Below the pieces are notes generated by a model. The model saw only the letters and a program-made list of their open reading frames with translations, made no database searches and had not been told where the DNA came from. Both the position numbers and the translations under genes were made by a program. Shown here piece by piece: positions 8,699-17,498 of a stretch of 51,272 nt of DNA. This DNA comes from Mucilaginibacter sp. (lineage in GTDB: Bacteria > Bacteroidota > Bacteroidia > Sphingobacteriales > Sphingobacteriaceae): positions 1 through 51,272 of the forward strand of contig JAQBOP010000198.1 in assembly GCA_028287975.1 (NCBI GenBank), read 5' to 3'. How positions within the stretch are numbered: position 1 is the stretch's first letter; every line of letters starts with the position of its first letter.

Positions 8699-11600
8699 CT
8701 ATTTAACAACCTCAACCCACCGTCCTTTCTGCAACGCGTTTATCGACGAATTATACATCGCCTCGCAATAAGCCGCTGGCATGTAAAAGCGCCCGGTGTA
8801 TGCCGCGTTAAGCATCACATAATAAGTTACCGTTTGTTCTTCATCAATACCAAAATAGGTGTTAACCCTATCGTCCCTGATATCACGATAGTCTGAGGGT
8901 GATGATTTAAATACCTCGTCGTTATCCATCAGCCTGGTGTTTAAGATCTCCCATCCCGATGGGAAGATCTGTGTCAATGCCATATTGTTATACCTGCCTT
9001 GTCGCCCGGTATTTTTAATAGTTACCTGCGCTATAAAATCAGTGCCTTGTTTAATACGGCCGATATCAACCGGCTGGCCTTTTAGGGTGAGGTAGTTAAC
9101 ACTCATCTGCAATAACCCGGGATGATTAGCTGCGACCGTTTCCTGGCCGGGAGCAGGTTGCCCTTGCTGGATCAGCCTCACATATAAAACATTGCTGCCG
9201 CGATTTTGCAGCATCACCTTGCCACCATCTGCCGCAAGTGGTGTTTGCCATAAATACGACCCTGAATTTACGGCAGCCTTAGCTTTGCCCGACTGATAAT
9301 TAAAAGCAAGCTTGGCCCCGCTTTTGTTTTGCCCGCAATACTCTGCAATAGCAAGTAGAGAATAAGCAGTTGTTTGCGTACTATACCATTCGTCGGTAGA
9401 TAGATGTGCCGCTACCGTCTGCACCATCCCGGATGCCTTTTGGCGCTGGCCAAGTAACGTCAGGGTTTCCAATATCATGGCTTCATCCCGCACATCAGAC
9501 CCATACGTACCATACAATTGGTTATAAGGTTTAATGGTAGTTGGCAGTCCCGCTATCATTTGCAGGCCGATCTCGGGCTGACCTGCCAGCTTATAAGCCG
9601 CGGCGAGCCGCCAACGCGCCTCGATGCTTAAATATTTAAACTCTTTTAATCGGTTCATAGCCCCAAGCTCGGGCACACGCGCCAATGCCAGCAGGTATAA
9701 ACGGTACGATTGCACCAGGTCGGCACCGTAAAAACTGCGGCTGTCCGGCGCCCAGTTTAGGGCTTTTTGTTTTTGATAGCGTTTCCAGTTATCAATAAAT
9801 CCAACAGGTAAAGTATAGCCTTTACTTTGTGCCGCCAACATAAAATGCCCGGCATAATTGGTTCCCCATTCGTCGGGTTCGCTGTCGCCCGGCCAGTAGC
9901 TTAAGCCGCCGCCTTTTACCTGGAAACCATTGAGCTTACTGATAGCCGATTTGATATTACGTTCTGATTCGGCCACTTCGCGTTCCGACAGATCTGTTAA
10001 CTGGTTAAGATACAACTGTGGGAATGCAGACGACGTAGTTTGCTCGACACATCCATGCGGATAGGTTACCAGGTAGCCCAATCTTTTGGCCAGGTTCAAT
10101 GCCGGGATAGCAGACACCTCAAGCGTTGCCTTATTACTGCCGGTGATGCCGACAGCGGTATACGAGCTATTCCATACTTCGCCGGGTTTTAGTTCTTTTA
10201 TCAGTGTTTTTGTAACCGGCGGGTTAGGGTTGCGGATATTCATTTCCACATCATAAGCGGCGCTTTCATTACCGCTGCGCGCGATGATACGTACTTTGCC
10301 GACACCTATAAAATTCTTCACATCCAGGTCAAACGTAACCATCTGGTCGCCGGGCGAATTGAATGTTATTGTTTTTTTGTTAGCCCCATCCAAATTGCTA
10401 AAGGCATTTGATTGCACTTCGACACTAACCGTTTTTATACTGTTCTCCATCGCGAAAACTGTTACCGGCAGGCTCACCTTTTCTGTTGGACCCAGCACAC
10501 GCGGCAGTGTAGCCAACAGCATCAATGGCTTTTTAACCGCCACGGCTTTCTCGGCCGCGCCGTAACTGCCGTCATGGCCGGCAATAACCATTACTTTTAC
10601 CGAGCCAATGTATTGAGGCAATGTAAACCTGCGGGTTTGTTTTTCGCCGGCATTGAGGTGATAAGGCCCCATAAATTTAACTACGGGCTTAAACCTGTTC
10701 ACGGATACGTTTTTGTTATTACCCAACGACTCATCACCTCCGATACCTAAAATGCGCTCCAATTTTCCGCCATAGGCACCCATTACGTAATCAAACAGGT
10801 CCCAGGTTTTTACGCCGAGTGCTTCGCGGGCATAGAATGCACTATGCGGGTCGGGGGTTTTATAGTTTGTCAGGTCCAACAGGCCTTCATCTACCACCGC
10901 TATGGTGTAGGTCATTTCTTTGCCCAATGCTTCAGAAACTGTAATGGGCGATGTGCTTTCGGGTTTTATTTTATCAGGCATACTGATCACCGGCTTCAGC
11001 ACCGTCGCCGGGTCGTCAACCTGTAACGGTATAACACCATACATGCGGATCGGCAAGTCATTAACCGTTTGCGAATGATGCTGCAGCAATGTTACGTTAA
11101 CAAAAACGTTTGGCGCCATGCTGCCATCTACCTTAAACTTGTATTGCGTTTGCCCGCTATGCGTATCGACCCAAACGGACCTGATGATCTTGCTTCCGTT
11201 CTCAAAACTAACCAGCGCGCGGCCATCGTTGCTTGTAGGGATGGTTAATGTAGCTTCGTCGCCAACTTTATATGACTTCTTATCAGATGTAAATGAAAGC
11301 ATTACCGCGTCGGTCGAGTTGCCTTGCTGTAAGCGCTCTGCCCAATCAACGTAAACGATCTTCCCGGTTGAATGCCCGGTTTGCGGGTCTTTAACTTTGA
11401 TCAGGTAGCGGCCCCAATCGTCCTGTTTTACATTTAAGGTCCATTTGCCTTTTCCGTTTACAACCTTCACGGTTTCAGACTTTACCAGTTTGTTGTATTG
11501 GTTCTGGGTAAAATTACTCAACTCGTCGCCGGTTTGGTCCCACCACCAGCGCCATTGGATCTTGTATAATTCAACCTGCACATCACGTGCGCCCGGCAAC

Positions 11601-14284
11601 GGCGCTCCGTTAACATCAACATCGGCAATGTCAATTACATGATCCTGCCCAACGCCCAGCATCCCGCTAAATGCGCTGCCCTCCGGCGTTTTAATACCTA
11701 CATATCCTTTATAAACATTGTAAGGCAAGGCCAGTTGCTGGATGCTGAAATTGCCGCCCGGTTCAAAAACCTTCACCAGGAAATTCGCGCGTAACTGCCC
11801 CGGAGCCTGTTTCTCTACATTAATATTGGCGTCTATAGCGGTTGTGCCTTCAGCATTTAAGCGGCCATCAAAAACGGTTTGCGTTTGTGTTTTAAAAACA
11901 AGCGTCGGGTCGTCAAAGACATAATCAGGATAGCCTTTAAAGCTTGTATTTTGCTGCGATAAAAACGCGTCCACCTTCGCTTTCAGGTTTTGGGCCGCAC
12001 CGCCAAAGAGCCATTGCGCTTTAAGTGTACCGTTGCTGCCACTGCCTTTTGTTAATGCTTTTTGCCCTCCGAAAGAAAGATCGAGCTTCAACCTGTTCGG
12101 CATGATGGTTTCAACCTTAATTGTTTTCTCGAACGACGCCCCGCCTACCTTCACCCGCGCCAGCCAGTTGCCCGTCGGCGACCCTAACGCAGTCGCGGTA
12201 TGGAAGCTGTAAAAACCATCAACCGAGCCGCTTTTTATAACACGCCTGAACAATTGCCCTGCCGGGTTATAAAATTCAAATGCTACCGGGTGGTCGGGCG
12301 GCAGTGTGTGCAGTTTATCTTCTAATATAAATGATACGAAGATCGAATCGCCGGGCCGCCAAACGCCGCGTTCGCCATATATAAAACCTTTTAATCCGTT
12401 TTGTACCTGTTCGCCGCCAACATCAAATTTTGACAGCAGCAATGAACTGCCATCGTCCAGTTTAAGATAACCGCGCTCGTTTCCTTTTTTGGCGACCAGC
12501 AAATATGGCTTATGTTTTAATGTGAAACTGGCAAATCCGTTAGCGTCTGATGATGTTTTCAGGATCACCTGTTTTTGATAATCAAGCAACTCTAAACTCA
12601 CATTCGTCATAGGCGAAGCATCAAGTATATTGGTTACCGCCACCAGCATATTGTTATCGTTGCCCCGCTTGGCAATAAGCCCGATATTTGAGGCGATGAT
12701 ATTACGCGTGGCCCATTTATCTTTAGAATAATAAGAGTCGGTACAAGGATCGGCCCGGTCCTTCCAGTTAAAACCATCCGGGTAATAGTTGTTATACCTT
12801 TTCCAGAAATCATCGTCCTCATCAATTGAATTTGACGATGATTCTCCACCCATCTCTTCACCATCCCCGTCGCCTTCGTTATCTTTATCTTTTTTAGCGC
12901 CGCCAACTTTGCAGTCATACAACGAATAACTTCTCCTGAAACCAATGATCACCCTGTAAATTGCGCCCGGCTCAGTATGCAGCAGGTGATCAATATCCAG
13001 CATAAACCGATTGGTTTTATGCAGGTTCAAAGATTTATCGTTATTCAACTTTATAGTAGTGCGCACCACTGGCTTGGCAACCTGCCTTAACTGTTCTTCG
13101 CCGTTAAAGTCATTATTTTGCAAAAACTGGGGAACATTGTTTTCATACACCTTGATAATGCTTACATCAACAGCGGTTAAGTTGGCGGCCTCAAAAGGCA
13201 TCATTAATTTGCCCGATCCCGGCAATATCACCCCCTTGCCGGGGATAGTTACTGATGGCAGCCTGTTCTCAAAAAACACATTGGCCGCAAACGCGGTAGT
13301 GATCTTTTTATGGCTGATATCATTAACACCTTCGTTAACAAAAGCCTGGTAATTGCCGTCTAAATGATCGGGGGCGTAGATCTTAACTAAACTCCCATCA
13401 ATAGTGTAAGCAGCGTCAACAATATTTTTAAGTCCGACCAAACCGTTTAGCTCCTGCCCTATCAAGATAGGATTTGAAAACTGGACCTCGACATACTGAT
13501 CATGGTCCTGCACAGTGCGGATATTAAGCACCTTAAAATCGCCAATGGCAGGTATGTTAATTGTTTTGAGATCCTTGTTGTCGATATTTAAGATACTCCC
13601 ATCCCATTTTACATTTAAAAGCTGTTGGCTGGCCGTGCGGGTGATATTGTCAATAACAAATTGATGGGTATTGGTTGCCGCGTTATGCTGCCAGGTAATT
13701 ACAACCAGCGACGGGTATGACTGCGTTATCATCTTCTCAACCTTCGCAGGATCTTCTTTATCTGCTGTTTGTATAACGCCGGTTACCTTCATTTTATCAA
13801 GCGATGTGCGGGTAGCTGTTTGCAGGCTGTTTATGGCTACCGTAAAATCAGGTTTCAGAGTTTCAAAATCAAATTTGAAATGCTTCATATCGCCGGGGAC
13901 AGCAGTTATCTTGCCCAGGTCAAAGTCAACCTCATAATTTTTATTTGGTTCAAGGTCGGCATCGGGTTTAAATTCTATGGTTTGCTCATCAACCCAATAG
14001 GCTTTTCCTTTTACTGATGGTGAAATATCAAAAACATCGTTACTTACCGGTTCATTTCTGGCATGGCTTGTCTGTACATCGCCTGCCAGTTTTACGCGGA
14101 TAGCGCTGGTTTTTGACACCATACCGGCTGTGTACGATTCAATATATTTATTGAATACCGAAGTGTCGTTATTTTTTTGCCGATGCTTTATCCAAAAAAA
14201 AGCACCAATAACCACAAGTACCGACGCGACGCCGATCACAGCATTGCGTTTATTACTGTTAAATGTATCTGAGGTAAACAACAT
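8699..14284 (-). CDS. Bacterial alpha-2-macroglobulin (YfhM type) with thioester site
   Basis: The protein is 1861 residues from the ATG at 14284. A TTG at 14311 in the same frame overlaps a promoter-like box and is rejected. An N-terminal membrane helix follows NKR. The long chain of MG-type beta domains includes the bait-region/MG10-like segment YIGSVKVMVIAGHDG and the thioester motif HGCVEQTTS (Cys1412, CxEQ), then an alpha-helical TED region. The family traps proteases in the periplasm and works beside PBP1C, encoded 11 bases downstream. One oddity is a very acidic low-complexity insert (KDKDNEGDGDGEEMGGESSS, near residue 475) followed by FWKRYNNYYPDGFNWKDR. Function is inferred from family and neighbour. 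Confidence 0.92.
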   Translation of the reverse strand: MLFTSDTFNSNKRNAVIGVASVLVVIGAFFWIKHRQKNNDTSVFNKYIESYTAGMVSKTSAIRVKLAGDVQTSHARNEPVSNDVFDISPSVKGKAYWVDEQTIEFKPDADLEPNKNYEVDFDLGKITAVPGDMKHFKFDFETLKPDFTVAINSLQTATRTSLDKMKVTGVIQTADKEDPAKVEKMITQSYPSLVVITWQHNAATNTHQFVIDNITRTASQQLLNVKWDGSILNIDNKDLKTINIPAIGDFKVLNIRTVQDHDQYVEVQFSNPILIGQELNGLVGLKNIVDAAYTIDGSLVKIYAPDHLDGNYQAFVNEGVNDISHKKITTAFAANVFFENRLPSVTIPGKGVILPGSGKLMMPFEAANLTAVDVSIIKVYENNVPQFLQNNDFNGEEQLRQVAKPVVRTTIKLNNDKSLNLHKTNRFMLDIDHLLHTEPGAIYRVIIGFRRSYSLYDCKVGGAKKDKDNEGDGDGEEMGGESSSNSIDEDDDFWKRYNNYYPDGFNWKDRADPCTDSYYSKDKWATRNIIASNIGLIAKRGNDNNMLVAVTNILDASPMTNVSLELLDYQKQVILKTSSDANGFASFTLKHKPYLLVAKKGNERGYLKLDDGSSLLLSKFDVGGEQVQNGLKGFIYGERGVWRPGDSIFVSFILEDKLHTLPPDHPVAFEFYNPAGQLFRRVIKSGSVDGFYSFHTATALGSPTGNWLARVKVGGASFEKTIKVETIMPNRLKLDLSFGGQKALTKGSGSNGTLKAQWLFGGAAQNLKAKVDAFLSQQNTSFKGYPDYVFDDPTLVFKTQTQTVFDGRLNAEGTTAIDANINVEKQAPGQLRANFLVKVFEPGGNFSIQQLALPYNVYKGYVGIKTPEGSAFSGMLGVGQDHVIDIADVDVNGAPLPGARDVQVELYKIQWRWWWDQTGDELSNFTQNQYNKLVKSETVKVVNGKGKWTLNVKQDDWGRYLIKVKDPQTGHSTGKIVYVDWAERLQQGNSTDAVMLSFTSDKKSYKVGDEATLTIPTSNDGRALVSFENGSKIIRSVWVDTHSGQTQYKFKVDGSMAPNVFVNVTLLQHHSQTVNDLPIRMYGVIPLQVDDPATVLKPVISMPDKIKPESTSPITVSEALGKEMTYTIAVVDEGLLDLTNYKTPDPHSAFYAREALGVKTWDLFDYVMGAYGGKLERILGIGGDESLGNNKNVSVNRFKPVVKFMGPYHLNAGEKQTRRFTLPQYIGSVKVMVIAGHDGSYGAAEKAVAVKKPLMLLATLPRVLGPTEKVSLPVTVFAMENSIKTVSVEVQSNAFSNLDGANKKTITFNSPGDQMVTFDLDVKNFIGVGKVRIIARSGNESAAYDVEMNIRNPNPPVTKTLIKELKPGEVWNSSYTAVGITGSNKATLEVSAIPALNLAKRLGYLVTYPHGCVEQTTSSAFPQLYLNQLTDLSEREVAESERNIKSAISKLNGFQVKGGGLSYWPGDSEPDEWGTNYAGHFMLAAQSKGYTLPVGFIDNWKRYQKQKALNWAPDSRSFYGADLVQSYRLYLLALARVPELGAMNRLKEFKYLSIEARWRLAAAYKLAGQPEIGLQMIAGLPTTIKPYNQLYGTYGSDVRDEAMILETLTLLGQRQKASGMVQTVAAHLSTDEWYSTQTTAYSLLAIAEYCGQNKSGAKLAFNYQSGKAKAAVNSGSYLWQTPLAADGGKVMLQNRGSNVLYVRLIQQGQPAPGQETVAANHPGLLQMSVNYLTLKGQPVDIGRIKQGTDFIAQVTIKNTGRQGRYNNMALTQIFPSGWEILNTRLMDNDEVFKSSPSDYRDIRDDRVNTYFGIDEEQTVTYYVMLNAAYTGRFYMPAAYCEAMYNSSINALQKGRWVEVVK

Positions 14285-14308
14285 AATATAGATGGATGAG
14301 GTTGAAAT

Positions 14309-14336
14309 CAAATATACTCAGGTTAAATTAAAACAA
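14309..14336 (-). promoter_or_regulatory. Promoter-like TTG-N17-TATATTTG before the alpha-2-macroglobulin gene
   Basis: On the minus strand TTG (14336-14334) is followed after 17 bases by TATATTTG (14316-14309), an exact TAnnTTTG box. Transcription would start near 14302, giving a leader of about 18 bases before the ATG at 14284. It would also place the alternative TTG start codon at 14311 inside the promoter, which decides the start. Confidence 0.55.
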
Positions 14337-14424
14337 GTGCAGCGCCGGCAATAATTTACTATTTAAAATAGCACAAAAATCACCCACCTTTGTATATAGT
14401 TCAAGACAATCAATCAAAAATCAA

Positions 14425-14820
14425 ATGGAAATAAAACGTAATGGCTCACAACCATCAGGCAAGGGGCCTGCAGCTTATTTTACCGGAACGGTACGGATAG
14501 ATCCGCTTTTTAGCCCGCCGGAGCCGGCCCGTGTTGCGATGGCGCTGGTTACATTTGAGCCGGGTGCACGTACGTCATGGCATACCCACCCGCTTGGGCA
14601 AACATTAATAGTTACCGCAGGTTTTGGCTGGGTGCAACGCGAGGGCGGCCCTAAAGAAGAAATAAAGCAGGGGGATGTTGTTTGGTTCGCGCCGGGCGAA
14701 AAGCATTGGCATGGCGCCAGCGCTACAACCGCCATGAGCCATATTGCTGTGCAGGAAAAGCTAAACGGATCGCCGGTTGAATGGATGGAGCACGTGACCG
14801 ACGAACAGTATCAAAAGTAA
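14425..14820 (+). CDS. Cupin protein of the (R)-mandelonitrile lyase-like (manganese HNL) family
   Basis: This 131-residue single cupin domain has no signal peptide. It aligns without gaps, from memory, to the Granulicella tundricola hydroxynitrile lyase: the metal ligands fall at the same numbers, His53, His55 and Gln59 in WHTHPLGQT and His94 in GEKHWHG. Ala40, Val42 and Gln110, which line the active site of that enzyme, are also the wild-type residues. Those enzymes use Mn(II) to split or form cyanohydrins. Family members of this kind are widespread in soil bacteria and their natural substrate is not settled, so the physiological role here is unknown. The gene is monocistronic, divergent from the alpha-2-macroglobulin gene and convergent with the GH20 gene. 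Confidence 0.85.
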   Translation: MEIKRNGSQPSGKGPAAYFTGTVRIDPLFSPPEPARVAMALVTFEPGARTSWHTHPLGQTLIVTAGFGWVQREGGPKEEIKQGDVVWFAPGEKHWHGASATTAMSHIAVQEKLNGSPVEWMEHVTDEQYQK

Positions 14821-14846
14821 ATTGCAGGAAGCTACTTTTAATATAA

Positions 14847-17414
14847 TTAGTTATTAGCAATGCTTGAAACCTTGCCTGACCGACCGCTGTCATCAAACAG
14901 CGCGATTTTTACCGTGCCTTTAGTCTGAATAGGTTTGAAGTATACAGTGCTATTTATAGTAGGTATTTGACCATCCGTTGTATAACGTATGGTCAAACCC
15001 GGCAACTGGGCATTAACTACAACCTGCCCATCTTTAACTATCGCGCCCGGCGACGGGATGCGGTAATTAAAACCACCGGCATAATAAGTTAGTCTCGGCA
15101 ACTCGCGTTTACCCAGTACGTTCACAAATTGCGACCAGGCTTCATTATAAAGGTTTTTACTTTTCAGTGTATCCGTTTCTGTTGCCCATTCAGGATCTTT
15201 TGCCCAGGCACGTTCTGCCAGCCCCAATAACTTTGGCAGAAGCATATATTCCATGCGTTGGGGACTTTGCAGCGTTTCGGCCCATAGTGCGCCTTGCAGG
15301 CCCACAATATTGCTGATACCCTGTGGCGTTGGCCTTTCTTTCATAGCAAATGCAATTGTTGGGTTTAATGCCTCGCCCTGCCTGCCTTTCACAGTATTTT
15401 TAAAATAATCATAAGGGATAAAACTAAACGTCCGGTCAACATCGGCGTAGCCGCCCCAATAATACCCTGCCTCGTCAAAGGTCTTGTTATAAGCCATGTC
15501 AAAATACAAATTGGTTACCGGCGATAAAATAACTTTGTAGCCACGGTTAGCCAATTTATAAGCCAGGTCTTCCGATCCCCAACCCAAAACATTGTTCCAT
15601 ACTTCAAGGTGGATATTCTTATCCGCTAAAGCGGGATTAATAACAGCTAATTTAATGCCGTTTGTCACCACCTTTTCAGACCCAACTTCCTCCCACGCGG
15701 TAAGGTATAAATGATGTGCCTGCACCATGTTATTTATTTTGGTATAGTAGTAACTCCACAAATTATCAGTGCTTTTGATGGTGGTGTCCTGGCTCTTTAA
15801 TTTTAAATAAGCAGGCGATCTTTCCCATACACCGGCCGGCACTTCGTCACCGCCGTAATGGATCGATTTAAGCGGGGCGTTGGCTTCGGTATACATCTTT
15901 TCAATTTCCGTTGTCACCGTCTCCATAAATTTATAGGTTGATGGCAAGGCAACGTCTATCACATTATCGTTATAATATTGCACGGAGCTGTATATCGAGC
16001 TGTCCTTCAGATCGTGCAATAAATATTCTTCCGCTTCTGCTTTTTTATTTTGCCCGATATAAAATTGATACCGCGCGTTCATTGCTTTAATGGCTGCGCG
16101 TGCATGCCCCGGGCTTTCAATTTCAGGGATCACTGTAATATGCCGTTGGTTAGCGTACCGTAAAATGGTTATAAAATCGGCTTTGGTGTAAAAGCCGGTG
16201 CCTGATGTGTTGCTTACAAACGGACCGGAACCCAGCGCAGATTGCAGGTTTTTGCTTTCATCTAACGCGTATCCTCTTTTTGCTCCCACAGCAGTAAGTT
16301 CAGGCAGGGCAGGTATTTCCAATCGCCAGCCTTCATCGTCCGTTAAATGAAAGTGCAATACGTTTAATTTGTAAAGCGCCATTACATCCAGCAGTTTTAA
16401 GATCTCTTTTTTTGACTGGAAGTTTCGTGCCACATCCATCATAACAGCACGATAGCCAAAGCGTGGTTTATCAGTTACATTTACCCCGCTTACTACTATG
16501 TTTTTTTGAGGGCGATGCCAGGCCTGCGCGGGTAATAAAGTTTTAAGCGATTGGATCCCGTAAAAAGCACCAGAGCCGGACGATGCTGCAATAGTGATAG
16601 CATCATTAGCTACCTGCAGTTCATAAGCCTCGGGTGCCATAGGCTTATTGATCAGCTTGATCTGTTTAGCCGGGTTTTTTACCACACCCTTTTGGATCAA
16701 TAATTTAGCAAGTTCCGACCTTAATAAAGCAGCTTCTGATCTGAATAAAGGGTCGGCAACAACGCCTACCGAGGCATCCAGCTTAAAATTAGCGGCTGTA
16801 GCCTGGTAACTATCCGGTGTAGGAAATATTTTGACCAGGCTATCGGCAGGGATATTACGGATAGTTTTGTTTTGTTCATATAATAATTCAGGAGTGCTCG
16901 CGGCCACCTGGTCGGCAGGTGTGCGCATTAATTGTTTGGGTTGGGTTGATGGTATTAATGCCGGTGCATTTATAGCATAAGCTTGCGCAGGTGATCTATC
17001 CCATACCAGGAAGAATCCTTTTGGTGTATCCGAAATATTGATCAGCCAATTTTCGGCCACCAATGTTACCCTCAGTGAATCATTAGTTTTTATCCCACCA
17101 AAATTTGGCGCAGGCGACAGGAAGTACAGGTCGCCATTTACATGGGTGATATTTACATTATCTGCCGGCAATGCTGGCACGATCGGTTCGTCCGAATTAA
17201 AATAAAGTTTCCAGCCATTTGCCGGTAACGACAAACCTTGTTTTGTATTTAAAGTGAGCGCGGCAAGGGCCTGTGCTTTATTATTATAATTGTTTTCTAT
17301 TACTTCCCATTTTAAGTAAAGCCCGCTAAGAGTGGGTTCTGTCACCTTTTTTTGAGCAAACACGCTATTAGCTGACAGTACAATAAAAAGTAAAACCGGC
17401 AATAAATACTTCAT
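14847..17414 (-). CDS. GH20 beta-N-acetylhexosaminidase, secreted
   Basis: This 855-residue protein has a signal peptide ending SVFAQ. Residues about 25-140 form a chitobiase/CHB_HEX-like carbohydrate-binding domain. Residues about 195-310 are the GH20b domain. The GH20 barrel follows, with LNVLHFHLTDDEGWRLEI and the catalytic pair Asp523-Glu524 in HYGGDEVPAGVW. A C-terminal beta domain (IRYTTDGQIPTINSTVYF) is the CHB_HEX_C type. The enzyme removes terminal GlcNAc or GalNAc from chito-oligosaccharides or glycans by substrate-assisted catalysis. It lies 84 bases downstream of the nagB-fusion gene on the same strand and ends the locus that starts with the ECF sigma gene. The released sugar would feed that fusion enzyme after uptake and phosphorylation, which is inferred from context. 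Confidence 0.93.
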   Translation of the reverse strand: MKYLLPVLLFIVLSANSVFAQKKVTEPTLSGLYLKWEVIENNYNNKAQALAALTLNTKQGLSLPANGWKLYFNSDEPIVPALPADNVNITHVNGDLYFLSPAPNFGGIKTNDSLRVTLVAENWLINISDTPKGFFLVWDRSPAQAYAINAPALIPSTQPKQLMRTPADQVAASTPELLYEQNKTIRNIPADSLVKIFPTPDSYQATAANFKLDASVGVVADPLFRSEAALLRSELAKLLIQKGVVKNPAKQIKLINKPMAPEAYELQVANDAITIAASSGSGAFYGIQSLKTLLPAQAWHRPQKNIVVSGVNVTDKPRFGYRAVMMDVARNFQSKKEILKLLDVMALYKLNVLHFHLTDDEGWRLEIPALPELTAVGAKRGYALDESKNLQSALGSGPFVSNTSGTGFYTKADFITILRYANQRHITVIPEIESPGHARAAIKAMNARYQFYIGQNKKAEAEEYLLHDLKDSSIYSSVQYYNDNVIDVALPSTYKFMETVTTEIEKMYTEANAPLKSIHYGGDEVPAGVWERSPAYLKLKSQDTTIKSTDNLWSYYYTKINNMVQAHHLYLTAWEEVGSEKVVTNGIKLAVINPALADKNIHLEVWNNVLGWGSEDLAYKLANRGYKVILSPVTNLYFDMAYNKTFDEAGYYWGGYADVDRTFSFIPYDYFKNTVKGRQGEALNPTIAFAMKERPTPQGISNIVGLQGALWAETLQSPQRMEYMLLPKLLGLAERAWAKDPEWATETDTLKSKNLYNEAWSQFVNVLGKRELPRLTYYAGGFNYRIPSPGAIVKDGQVVVNAQLPGLTIRYTTDGQIPTINSTVYFKPIQTKGTVKIALFDDSGRSGKVSSIANN

Positions 17415-17498
17415 GGATATGGTATTTCAAGGAAAGTTAAAAATAAATAGACCAACACCATCAGAAAATGACGGCACCGGCCATTTAACTGCAAAATA

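Noticed and set aside
12634..12945. 103-codon minus-strand frame inside the alpha-2-macroglobulin gene
   Set aside because: It is a shifted frame of the acidic-insert region of a clear larger gene, with composition unlike a real protein and no family match.
14285..14311. TTG start for the alpha-2-macroglobulin gene
   Set aside because: It falls within a TATATTTG promoter box, and the ATG at 14284 gives a normal signal-anchor N-terminus.
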